Assembly (NCBI GenBank): GCA_016207825.1 | Contig: JACQZI010000010.1 | Coordinates: 62,001 to 126,000 of the forward strand | Length of the DNA: 64,000 nucleotides | Direction: 5' to 3' | Origin: Planctomycetota bacterium | Lineage (GTDB): Bacteria; Planctomycetota; MHYJ01; JACQXL01; JACQZI01 | In this document: piece by piece, positions 8,533 to 15,520 of the stretch | Position numbering within the stretch: the stretch's first letter is position 1 | Layout: every line of letters starts with the position of its first letter | Position numbers and translations under genes: made by a program | The notes under the pieces: model-generated | Seen by the model: the letters and a program-made list of their open reading frames with translations, nothing else | Database searches by the model: none | What the model was told of the DNA's origin: nothing

Positions 8533-9063
8533 TTATTTGGCTTTTAGTCTTTTGTCCTGCGGCTTTGCCAAATAGTTCTGGTGGCTGACCACCTTGCCGC
8601 CGGTTTCCTGCTCCAGTTTCTCGCGGGCGACGCCGGCAACATTACCGCCGCGTTTGGCAACGCCTTTATTTTCCACAAAGCCTTTCGGATGCTTCACCTT
8701 AGCCAGCCAGAGTTTAAATGGTTCTGCCTTAGGCGATGGGATTGATTGTATAATGCGAAACATTGCTTCTGTATTAGCGCAGTCCGTTTCATATCTTTTC
8801 CCGTCTGATGATTCCAATTTCAGTTGTCGACAAAATGTCGACAACTCAGCACCTTCCTCTGTTTTTACACGGATTTTCATTTTATACCAATAATCACGCG
8901 GGTTTTCGCTTCCCGTAAGCGCCGCAACAACATCAATAACCGAGAAAAACCATTCATTATTGCAAATAATCTTGCGTATTTTTATACCGCGGAAAACAGC
9001 TATTTTCGTTACCCTGCTTGGCGAGACTGCCTGCGGATTTGCCGGCATCAATTCTTTTCCCAT
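8533..9063 (-). CDS. BRO-N family (DinD-like) protein with apparent internal deletion
   Basis: Residues ~18-120 match a BRO N-terminal domain as found in phage antirepressors and DinD-like proteins: RGIKIRKIICNNEWFFSVIDVV, STFCRQLKL, YETDCANTEAMFRIIQSIP and PKAEPFKLWLAKV. The C-terminal 50 residues (GFVENKGVAKRGGNVAGVAREKLE) match the far C-terminal part of DinD-like proteins. In that family, as I recall it, about 90 residues separate these segments, and here they are joined directly. The length is 176 residues against roughly 270-290. A Shine-Dalgarno (AAGGAG) precedes the ATG. Function is uncertain; DNA-binding or SOS-linked roles are known for relatives. Confidence 0.75.
   Translation of the reverse strand: MGKELMPANPQAVSPSRVTKIAVFRGIKIRKIICNNEWFFSVIDVVAALTGSENPRDYWYKMKIRVKTEEGAELSTFCRQLKLESSDGKRYETDCANTEAMFRIIQSIPSPKAEPFKLWLAKVKHPKGFVENKGVAKRGGNVAGVAREKLEQETGGKVVSHQNYLAKPQDKRLKAK
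8822..8846. repeat. 11-bp perfect hairpin inside the BRO-N gene
   Basis: Arms agttgtcgaca and tgtcgacaact surround a 3-nt loop. The hairpin lies over the codons for the conserved STFCRQLK motif, so part of the symmetry may come from coding constraint. A related tgtcgac occurs about 30 bp upstream of the start codon, near 9093. Confidence 0.6.
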
Positions 9064-9185
9064 ATATCCGCTCCTTATTTACCAAATTAAGATGTCGACT
9101 ATTCTACCTTTCCCGCCAAAAGAGTCAATGATTTATCAGAGCTTAATGTTTAATAACTTAAAAGTTTAATAATTCAAAAGGCTTC

Positions 9186-9695
9186 TCAGGCAATACTGAA
9201 TTCCCAGGCGCACCAGTGCGAATCAGGATGCTTGTCAGGCGGGCAGCATATGCACTTGGTCTTGATTCTTGGGTCAATGGTCTTGGCAAAGTTGGTGTAT
9301 TCGACCAATCCGACCGGCTTACAAGGAAAATCCGGCAGGTTCTTCCGCTTCCTTGCCTCCTGCACCCGGCATTCGTTCATCCTGAAGACACATCTCGTTT
9401 CCGTCACCTCCACCACTTCCTGTTTATTAATGTAGGCGTATAGCCTGAATTGCAGAGCCTGGATAAGCGCGGGAATTCCGCCGTTGGGTTTTATATTATG
9501 CCGTTCCATTATCCGTTTCGCCTCGATGACGGTAAACTTTTCCCAGGCATTGGCGTCGAGCTTGAGCGCAATATCCATACTACACTCTTTTTCCACTTCC
9601 AAAAACCATAAACCGTCATGCGCCAGCCAGTTCTTGGCTGCATCCTGCAACATCTCAATCAACTCTTCTTTGGAACAATCATTCAGTTTCTTCAT
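9186..9695 (-). CDS. DUF6125-like cytosolic protein
   Basis: A 169-residue soluble protein of the type annotated DUF6125 (related to the L-2-amino-thiazoline-4-carboxylate hydrolase-like family). The N-terminal part has the GLWFLEVEKECSMDIALKLD segment with WEKFTVIEAKRI. The C-terminal part has conserved cysteines in RCVFRMNECRVQEAR, FPCKPVG, KTKCICCPPD and the terminal WCAWEF. These cysteines could bind a metal or cofactor, but the biochemical role is not known. The Shine-Dalgarno is weak. A partial second copy of the 3' end lies at 8438-8503, on the far side of the BRO-N gene, which suggests an old duplication or exchange at this spot. Confidence 0.75.
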   Translation of the reverse strand: MKKLNDCSKEELIEMLQDAAKNWLAHDGLWFLEVEKECSMDIALKLDANAWEKFTVIEAKRIMERHNIKPNGGIPALIQALQFRLYAYINKQEVVEVTETRCVFRMNECRVQEARKRKNLPDFPCKPVGLVEYTNFAKTIDPRIKTKCICCPPDKHPDSHWCAWEFSIA

Positions 9696-9729
9696 AGAGT
9701 ACTTTCTTTTATAAAATTATACACTTAAA

Positions 9730-10242
9730 TTATTTTATCTTTTTCAGTCCTCGCTGGTATCTTTTGGCTAATTTGACGTAGATGCCTTTGAGCTTGTTCC
9801 ATTCTTCGGTCCTATCTCCGACGATTTTAGCCGGGACGCCGACCGCCACTTTCTTGGCCGGAATGACCTGGCGCTGCTTGACGACACAGCCTTCGGCAAT
9901 GATGGCATTTTCTTCGACAACGGCCCAATCGCTGACAATCGCGCCCATCCCGATTACCGCGCTGTCTTTTATCGTGCAGTTATGTAGTATTGCCCCATGC
10001 CCGACATTTACCTGATTGCCGACCAAGCAGGTTTCATCAGGACGGGCGTGCAGGACGCAGTTTTCTTGTATTGCGGATTCGTTTCCGATGCGGATGGAGC
10101 CGTAATCGCCTTTTATCCGTGCGCCCGGGCCGATGTAGCATTTATCCCCGATAATGACATCACCTATGACATCCGCGCTTTCGGCGATATAGGTGTCATT
10201 TCCTATTTTAGGAGACTTGCCTTCAAACTCGTATAATGCCAT
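9730..10242 (-). CDS. Gamma-carbonic anhydrase family (PaaY/YrdA-like) hexapeptide protein
   Basis: The protein is a left-handed beta-helix of hexapeptide repeats (IGDVIIGDKCYIGPGARIKGD...). The three metal-ligand histidines of the family are present at His65 (LHARPDE), His82 and His87 (VGHGAILH). The C-terminal helix (EEWNKLKGIYVKLAKRYQRG) and the 170-residue length fit the YrdA/PaaY group. Relatives bind zinc or iron; some are carbonic anhydrases, and for others the substrate is unknown. No clear Shine-Dalgarno is visible. It is the last gene of the minus-strand run that begins with the zinc-uptake genes, though about 190 bp separate it from the decarboxylase upstream. Confidence 0.85.
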   Translation of the reverse strand: MALYEFEGKSPKIGNDTYIAESADVIGDVIIGDKCYIGPGARIKGDYGSIRIGNESAIQENCVLHARPDETCLVGNQVNVGHGAILHNCTIKDSAVIGMGAIVSDWAVVEENAIIAEGCVVKQRQVIPAKKVAVGVPAKIVGDRTEEWNKLKGIYVKLAKRYQRGLKKIK

Positions 10243-10430
10243 AACAAATACTGATGATAAATCACTTTTAAAATACTATGTTTTTACGCTTTATGAATCT
10301 TATCATAAGCCCGGCAGAAAGGGCAATATTTTTCTATTACTTTCATTATCCGGGAATAAAGCGAACCGGAAATGACCGCCGCACAATGCACAACGGGAAT
10401 ATCCGGACGCCTTTAGCATCACAATATTTT

Positions 10431-10976
10431 CTAAGGAATCAACACTGCGGCAGAAATAACCGTGGTCCAAAACCCTTTCTTGCCGATAGCCGACTGTGTG
10501 CAATTAGTGGTTTTAACAATCTGTCCGCTGATTTTCCATATCTCTTTTTTCTTATCCCAATTTGCTTCAGTATCGAATTTAAGCCCCAAAGTCGAGGCCA
10601 ACATGGAAGCGGCCAAATCCTCAGCATAATCACCCGTTTCTTCTTCTGTTTTGCCGAAATCATGATGCTCTGAAAGGTAGCCATGCTGATTTCTGTCTGT
10701 AGGGATAGCCAATCCGATAGAAGCTGAAATAAGCCGGTGGTGCTCATTGCTTTTATTGCGCGCAAGGACACAAAAAGTGGCCTGACCGTCCTTAAATTTG
10801 CTCAACCCTCTCTCGCGCGACACCAATACGCAATAAGGAGGGAATATACTGGACACATTTACTAGATTAAGAGGAGCGATTTTAGCGTCACGCAAAGCCT
10901 CCTCAAAACTAGCAAGCTCTTCTTTATGCCTGCCTATCCCTTTGGTCAGGAAAATCGCTCTTGGAACAAAAGACAT
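10431..10976 (-). CDS. pdaD: Pyruvoyl-dependent arginine decarboxylase
   Basis: This enzyme makes agmatine from arginine for polyamine synthesis, using a pyruvoyl group formed by self-cleavage rather than PLP. The 181-residue length and the cleavage motif NVSSIFPP (cut between Ser42 and Ser43) are diagnostic. Other family segments are GIGRHKEELASFEEALRDA near the start, EHHDFGKTEEETGDYAEDLAA and the terminal FWTTVISAAVLIP. The protein should mature into beta and alpha chains. It lies about 50 bp downstream of the NifX-like gene and could share its transcript. No agmatine-processing gene is in view. Confidence 0.93.
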   Translation of the reverse strand: MSFVPRAIFLTKGIGRHKEELASFEEALRDAKIAPLNLVNVSSIFPPYCVLVSRERGLSKFKDGQATFCVLARNKSNEHHRLISASIGLAIPTDRNQHGYLSEHHDFGKTEEETGDYAEDLAASMLASTLGLKFDTEANWDKKKEIWKISGQIVKTTNCTQSAIGKKGFWTTVISAAVLIP

Positions 10977-11027
10977 CTGATTATCTTTATTATTTGTCCG
11001 ACTTTATTTTGAATATGCCGCAAATAA

Positions 11028-11393
11028 TTAATGGCAGTCATGCTGAACACAGGAATTTTCCACGGTAATTTCCTCAAGGCCGCCTTTGGAAAACTGACCG
11101 GCGACATCAGCCACGGTGCCCTTAACCGCCCGATACGCTTTAATCCCTCCCTCGTTCAGTTTCATAACTGCACGTGCGCCCATTCCGCCGCAAACCACCG
11201 CATCGATTTCCTTGCCGTTTAGCGCGCTCATCGGCTGGCACATGCCATGCGAATGATGCTCATTAGCGTTCTTGATTACTTCAACTGCGTCCTTTTCGGT
11301 ATCATAAATGGTAAAATAAGGCGCGCTCCCGAAATGCCCATAAACCTGTGCTTGCTTGCCCTCTTTTGTTTCTGTCGGTATACATATTTTCAT
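11028..11393 (-). CDS. NifX/NifB-type (dinitrogenase Fe-Mo cofactor domain) protein
   Basis: A small stand-alone Nif11/NifX-type domain (121 residues) starting MKICIPTETKEG. It contains the family segments VYGHFGSAPYFTIYD, a His-rich loop HHSHGMC, VVCGGMGARAVMKLNEGGI and a short Cys/His tail (CVQHDCH). Relatives bind iron-sulfur or iron-molybdenum clusters, and many in non-diazotrophs have no known role. The AAAGGA Shine-Dalgarno is well placed. No nitrogenase genes are nearby. It lies 37 bp downstream of a metal-transport permease, and the His/Cys-rich regions would fit a general metal-handling role, which is an inference. Confidence 0.88.
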   Translation of the reverse strand: MKICIPTETKEGKQAQVYGHFGSAPYFTIYDTEKDAVEVIKNANEHHSHGMCQPMSALNGKEIDAVVCGGMGARAVMKLNEGGIKAYRAVKGTVADVAGQFSKGGLEEITVENSCVQHDCH

Positions 11394-11430
11394 ATATTTC
11401 CTTTCTTATATGTTATTAAATTCATAATGG

Positions 11431-12318
11431 TTATTTTAGCCATCCCAGTTTCGCAAAACCTAACCTGGCAAATACGCATAAGACCAGGATTAATCCGAAT
11501 ACACCCACAAGCGACGGCCCGACCGGATAGCCTTCCTGCCCGGTGGTGGAAAACCACAATCCGGCGACGATGGCAATAAACGAAACGCCCCAACCAAAGA
11601 GAAGCTGGTAAATAAACCTCCGGAAAAACATCAAGGCGCAGACATTGGGAATAATCAGGAAGCTAAAGACCACCAATACCCCGGCTATCCCGACCGATTG
11701 CGTTACCATCAAACCGAACGAGGCATAGAACAGGAAATCCCACCAGCGCACTGACATGCCGGCTTGCTCCGCCCGCTTAACATCGTCAGATATAGCAAAA
11801 AACTTCTTGCGGAAGAAAAAGTGAACCACGCCAAGCACGAAATAAAGCAGGAATATCTTTAAAACATCGCTTCCGTTAGCGAACAGGATATTCCCGACGA
11901 GCATTTCCTCCATCTTTTCGTGCCCGTGCGGCGCCTTGCTCAGGATAAGCACGGCAAGGGCAGCCGAAACCACATAGACAATCCCGATAATCGCCTCGTG
12001 CGGAACGCGCTCGTCGCGGAAACGGCTTAAGGCAAAAAGCGCGGCGGCCAGGAAGGCAAACGCCAAGGTAAGTATATAAGGGAAATGAGCCTGCAGAAAA
12101 CCGGCAAACGACCGGACCGCAACCGCGTCGTGGTCAGGCGCTTCCATTCCTAAAATCGGCATGAGAAGCAACGCCAGGACTCCGCCCAATGCGGCGGTTT
12201 GCGCCAGCGCCAAATCCACGAATATCACGCCGCGCTTGACGACATGCAATCCCATATAACAGTGCAGAGCGGTGATGACCAGGCAGGCTAAAAACGGATA
12301 CATCAAAACGTCTAACAT
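11431..12318 (-). CDS. Metal (zinc/manganese) ABC transporter permease
   Basis: A 295-residue polytopic inner-membrane protein of the ZnuB/MntB (ABC-3) family with about eight hydrophobic segments. The N-terminus (MYPFLACLVITALHCYMGLHVVKRG) and the GVIFVDLALAQTAALGG segment are typical of the family. Shine-Dalgarno GGAG is present. It lies downstream of the zinc-binding protein gene, and a dispersed repeat of about 120 bp occupies the gap. The matching ATP-binding subunit is not encoded in this locus. A His/acid-rich cytoplasmic loop (SKAPHGHEKMEE) sits mid-protein. Substrate specificity for zinc is inferred from the neighbouring genes. Confidence 0.9.
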   Translation of the reverse strand: MLDVLMYPFLACLVITALHCYMGLHVVKRGVIFVDLALAQTAALGGVLALLLMPILGMEAPDHDAVAVRSFAGFLQAHFPYILTLAFAFLAAALFALSRFRDERVPHEAIIGIVYVVSAALAVLILSKAPHGHEKMEEMLVGNILFANGSDVLKIFLLYFVLGVVHFFFRKKFFAISDDVKRAEQAGMSVRWWDFLFYASFGLMVTQSVGIAGVLVVFSFLIIPNVCALMFFRRFIYQLLFGWGVSFIAIVAGLWFSTTGQEGYPVGPSLVGVFGLILVLCVFARLGFAKLGWLK

Positions 12319-12354
12319 ATTTATTTCTCCATGCTTTTATTAACTGCTCACATC

Positions 12355-12473
12355 CCCTGTCATTCCGTGCTTGCCTCCTTTGGCAAGCCCCACAGGGGCA
12401 CGGTGTTGCCTCGCCTCTGGCGGGACACGGAATCCAGAAGAATAGATTCCCGCTTTTGCGGGAATGACAAGGT
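12355..12473. repeat. Composite dispersed repeat between znuA and permease genes
   Basis: The stretch contains cattccgtgc, ccccacaggggcacgg, gggacacggaatcc and the hairpin attcccgcttttgcgggaat. Pieces of it recur near 1-30 and 22755-22805. No gene is present. Confidence 0.7.
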
Positions 12474-12477
12474 AAAA

Positions 12478-13563
12478 TTATTTCTCCATACTTTTAACGA
12501 ATTTAGTGATTATATTATCAATCATTGAGACATAATCCTTGGCTGATTCGTCTCCGCCGACCGAATTGGTAATAACAACTATCTTAATACCGGTTTTTTC
12601 GGCAATCAAATCAGGGGCTTTACAACTGTAATAGTTTTCCATGATGAGGGCTTTTATCTTTTCCTCGTTCACTTTCTTGATAACCGCCACAAGGTGGTTG
12701 GGGCTGGGCGGAATTCCCGGCTTGGGTTCAAGCTCTTCCGCAACAACCAATCCGAACCGATTGGCGAAATAAGATAAACTGCGATGATAGGTGATTATCT
12801 TTGAGCCGCGATACGCCCTCATTTTGCCGGCCCATCCGCCAAGTGTAACCGACGGCTTGTCTTGCTTTTTGCGTTCCGTGTTCGTTTCGGTTATAAACTC
12901 ATCCAGCTTGCCGGCCAGTTCCAATTCCCAGAGCCTGTCTGCCGACGAGGCAGGCTTATCTCCTGATATTTCCTTAACCAGTTCGGCACCGAACATTGCT
13001 TCGTCTATCTTTTTAATAAAGGCATTGCAATTCTTATCAATGCCTCGACACTGCTCGGCATTCTCCGCAAGTAGTTTCTTTAGGCGTTCGGCAATGCTTT
13101 TGGCAATGATACGCCCGTTATAAGGGTCAAGCCAGTAATGGGGATTCCCCAAAGGATGAACGTCTCCCATGGAACGGTCAACCTGTTTAGTCGGAACTTC
13201 CAAAAGCAGAATGTGTTCCGAGGCATCCAGATGGCCGGTTTCACCTACCTTGATTTTCGGATTGCGCGAGCCTTCAAGAATAGGGGCTTCATAGCCGACT
13301 TCCAATTCGCGCCCGATTCTAATCCAAAGGTCGGCATCGCGCGCCCAAGTCATAAAAACCGGTTTCGCCTGGATAAAATGCGGGTCTTGCCCTCCCTGGC
13401 AAACGCTCTTTACATTGACGAAATCCCCGCCGATTGACTCGGTAATGGATTTTAGGTCCGTGGTGGTTGTTACCACATTCAGCTTTTTCTCCTCAGCCCA
13501 AATATTCAATAAGCCAATGACCAATAGCCCAATGACCAATAAGCATAGATATTTGTTTTTCAT
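12478..13563 (-). CDS. znuA: Zinc ABC transporter substrate-binding protein
   Basis: A periplasmic cluster A-I metal-binding protein that delivers zinc or manganese to the permease. A signal peptide covers the first ~23 residues (LLVIGLLVIGLLNIWA). The likely ligands are His62 (QDPHF), His142 (GNPHYWLDP), His260 (ITYHRSLSYF) and Asp338 (SVGGDES). The long acidic/His loop of classical ZnuA is only a short VHPLGN segment here. Shine-Dalgarno GGGGAGG is well placed. Residues ~201-218 are encoded by a dispersed palindromic element (12933-12955) inserted in frame. The gene is preceded by an outer-membrane barrel gene and a His-rich secreted protein, so the four form a plausible zinc-uptake set. 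Confidence 0.92.
   Translation of the reverse strand: MKNKYLCLLVIGLLVIGLLNIWAEEKKLNVVTTTTDLKSITESIGGDFVNVKSVCQGGQDPHFIQAKPVFMTWARDADLWIRIGRELEVGYEAPILEGSRNPKIKVGETGHLDASEHILLLEVPTKQVDRSMGDVHPLGNPHYWLDPYNGRIIAKSIAERLKKLLAENAEQCRGIDKNCNAFIKKIDEAMFGAELVKEISGDKPASSADRLWELELAGKLDEFITETNTERKKQDKPSVTLGGWAGKMRAYRGSKIITYHRSLSYFANRFGLVVAEELEPKPGIPPSPNHLVAVIKKVNEEKIKALIMENYYSCKAPDLIAEKTGIKIVVITNSVGGDESAKDYVSMIDNIITKFVKSMEK
12933..12955. repeat. Dispersed palindromic element inside znuA
   Basis: The piece gtctgccgacgaggcaggc (12937-12955) matches the element at 2-18 apart from one base. It is in frame and encodes part of the stretch PASSADRLWE of ZnuA. Confidence 0.6.
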
Positions 13564-13577
13564 AATCCAATCCTCCC

Positions 13578-13657
13578 CTATAACACTAAAACACGAAAAT
13601 GAACACCTGAAAACACAGAACTAATTTCGTGCTTTTGCGTCTCTTTCATATTTTCGT
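13578..13657. repeat. Empty inverted array of short units
   Basis: On one side are the units aacactaa, aacacgaa and aatgaaca. On the other are tttcgtgct and ttttcgtgtt in opposite orientation. No gene is enclosed. It is of the same type as the arrays around the GxxExxY genes. Confidence 0.6.
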
Positions 13658-13659
13658 GT

Positions 13660-14976
13660 TTAAAACTTATGCGCCCCGTGCGCACCCAGAGAAATCTGCA
13701 ATTGGATATAAAATTCATTAACCCATTCATCCGCCCCGGAGAGCTCATAATTCCCGCGGTTATACTGCATTCTTATTCTTGAGAATTCTGTCAAAGACCA
13801 ATCCGTCATCAGGGACATACGGCTGCTTGCATCCGGGGATTCGGATGTCCCGTCAGGCGAGTTTATTTCATTGCTTAATCCGATTTGCTCCCAGCGCAGG
13901 CCTATGCGCCACCTTTCGAAAAGGCCGTAAGTTGCCTGCAGGTAATAACCGTCCTGTTTTTCCATTTTATGCTTTCCGATAAGCGCGGCATTCAGGTCAT
14001 GGCTTTTCACGGTCAGGTCTTTTTGGCGCTGTAAGTATTCACCCTGGAAAGTGATATCCCCTTTGCCGTAAGCGCGCAGGTCATCATATTTATAGACGAA
14101 ATCGGCTCCGTAAAACTTGCTATAGCCGTTAAGCCAATGGTCCATAGTCCCGTCCGTATTTCCGTCGTGTTCTTCCTGATGAGCGCCTTTGCCGGCAAAG
14201 ATACCAAACTGCATGGCGTGATTGGGATTATCTATATTCGGCGCGAATTTCAGCCAGCCGGTAAAGACACGCGGACCGGGCTTATTAGGTAAGCCGTCAT
14301 TTGTGCCAAGATAATTAAACATAGTCTCATTATTACCCTGAAAAGCCTCTGCCCCGGCAAGCAGATAGAAACCGGTCGGCGCCAGCCAGGACACCTGAAC
14401 GCCTTTGTCATTTAAGCCATGCTGCCCCAAGGTTAAGCGATACATTAACGGTTGGTCGCTGAAATCCCAGGAGTGGGCATGCTGCGGATTAAGCCGCCCG
14501 ATATCGCTGAAGAATTTTCCCGCCTTTACCTGTAAGCCGTGAGGCAAAGCCGTAGTCTGGATTACCGCTTCCTCCATTTCCGCGCCTTCCTCTTCAATCG
14601 CGGCAATGCCCCATCCCTTAAAATACGGGTCGGCATTTGCGGAAAAATACAGCTCCATGTGACTAATATTGAAACCTTTGTCAGGCCCGTGCTCATGGCC
14701 TTCGGCACATTCATGCCCAAACCCTGATACTTCTTCAAAGATATGGGCAATCCCTTCACGAGAAGTATCGCCATGGTAAAAACCGTCGATTATCAGCGAG
14801 ATATCCGGGTTTAAACTCTGGAAGTAGCCTCCGCCTTGCCTGGTTGTTTGGATAGCCGGCTCATCGTCGGATAACAGCCTGCTGATTTCCGATTCCAGGT
14901 CTTTATCGTTATCCTCACCCATGGCAGGCAAACCGCTTAATAAAATTATAATTAATCCTAAGACAATGAATCGCAT
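13660..14976 (-). CDS. Outer-membrane beta-barrel protein linked to zinc uptake
   Basis: A 438-residue protein with a signal peptide (LGLIIILLSGLPAMG) and a long beta-rich region. Alternating aromatic strands continue up to the C-terminal EFYIQLQISLGAHGAHKF, as in outer-membrane barrels. It is rich in His (GHECAEGHEHGPD, NPQHAHSWDF, GAHQEEHDG). The NPDISLIIDGFYH segment resembles proteins often named zinc-regulated outer-membrane receptors or porins. No plug domain or TonB box is visible, so it is more likely a porin-like channel than a TonB receptor. It sits between the His-rich secreted protein and znuA on the same strand. The AAGGAG Shine-Dalgarno is good. Confidence 0.78.
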   Translation of the reverse strand: MRFIVLGLIIILLSGLPAMGEDNDKDLESEISRLLSDDEPAIQTTRQGGGYFQSLNPDISLIIDGFYHGDTSREGIAHIFEEVSGFGHECAEGHEHGPDKGFNISHMELYFSANADPYFKGWGIAAIEEEGAEMEEAVIQTTALPHGLQVKAGKFFSDIGRLNPQHAHSWDFSDQPLMYRLTLGQHGLNDKGVQVSWLAPTGFYLLAGAEAFQGNNETMFNYLGTNDGLPNKPGPRVFTGWLKFAPNIDNPNHAMQFGIFAGKGAHQEEHDGNTDGTMDHWLNGYSKFYGADFVYKYDDLRAYGKGDITFQGEYLQRQKDLTVKSHDLNAALIGKHKMEKQDGYYLQATYGLFERWRIGLRWEQIGLSNEINSPDGTSESPDASSRMSLMTDWSLTEFSRIRMQYNRGNYELSGADEWVNEFYIQLQISLGAHGAHKF

Positions 14977-15035
14977 AAATATACTCCTTGACTTGTAAAA
15001 TAGATAGAAACAATCCAGGAATTATTCTTTGCGGA

Positions 15036-15416
15036 TTAAATAACCGGAGGACCTCTAATCGGTTTGATGACCAGGAGTTCACGAGAATTGATTATTTCAG
15101 GGGTAACCGTGATTGATTCGCCGTTTTGACAACAAGAACCGCTCATCTGAACCGGTTCATAAGTTATCTGATAGCCTGATATCGAGTTGCATATCTGGCA
15201 ATTATGCGCGTCATGTGAAGAATGCGTATGATGATGCTCCGGATTGCCGCATGGCTTATCAGGAGAGCAAGCCTGGGTTAAAGATGTTTCGGGGTCTTGG
15301 GTTGCATTTTCGCAAACAGTGCAATAAGATTGAGCGGACGTTTCTAAAAGATGAAAAACACCTTCCAGGAGAACTAAACAGTATAGTAACAAGACAAGAG
15401 GTATTATTTTTTTCAT
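15036..15416 (-). CDS. Secreted His/Cys-rich metal-binding protein (DUF2946-like)
   Basis: The N-terminus is a signal peptide (PLVLLLYCLVLLEGVF). The mature part has several cysteine pairs (CTVCE, CSPDKPC, NCQIC, SCC) and a histidine cluster (HHHTHSSHDAH), and it ends RGPPVI. The short length, the Cys/His layout and the RGPP end resemble DUF2946-like proteins seen with copper or zinc genes. It is probably a periplasmic metal buffer or sensor, and its place as first gene of the zinc-uptake run supports that. No Shine-Dalgarno is visible. A TATAAT-containing palindrome lies just upstream of the ATG. Confidence 0.72.
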   Translation of the reverse strand: MKKIIPLVLLLYCLVLLEGVFHLLETSAQSYCTVCENATQDPETSLTQACSPDKPCGNPEHHHTHSSHDAHNCQICNSISGYQITYEPVQMSGSCCQNGESITVTPEIINSRELLVIKPIRGPPVI

Positions 15417-15425
15417 ACTATTTAT

Positions 15426-15440
15426 TTGTTATTATAACCA
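15426..15440 (-). promoter_or_regulatory. Possible Zur-type operator overlapping a -10 box
   Basis: The perfect palindrome GTTATAATAAC (15428-15438) resembles the core of Zur/Fur-family boxes. On the minus strand it includes TATAAT, a good -10, about 10 bp before the ATG of the His-rich gene. The transcript would have almost no leader. No clear -35 is seen. Confidence 0.4.
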
Positions 15441-15520
15441 TGCCCCTGAACAAAGTCAAGCAAAATTCATTTCATGCGGTATAACTTGACAGATTACGTA
15501 ATTTTTATAGTAATACTATC

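Noticed and set aside
10243-10430. Possible small zinc-ribbon gene (CALCGG in one frame, YCPFCRAY in another) on the minus strand
   Set aside because: The two CxxC pairs are in different frames and the only starts overlap the decarboxylase gene. At best it is a decayed remnant.
11028-11393. Evidence for nitrogen fixation
   Set aside because: Stand-alone NifX-type domains are common in non-fixers, and no nif structural genes are nearby.
12385-12410. Second sigma-54 promoter (ggggcacggtgttgcc)
   Set aside because: The spacing between GGCAC and TTGC is one base short, it lies inside a dispersed repeat, and it does not face a gene start.
15486-15511. Sigma-70 promoter (TTGACA...TATAGT) before the histidine kinase gene
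   Set aside because: The spacing is only 14 bp, and other -10 candidates fit poorly.
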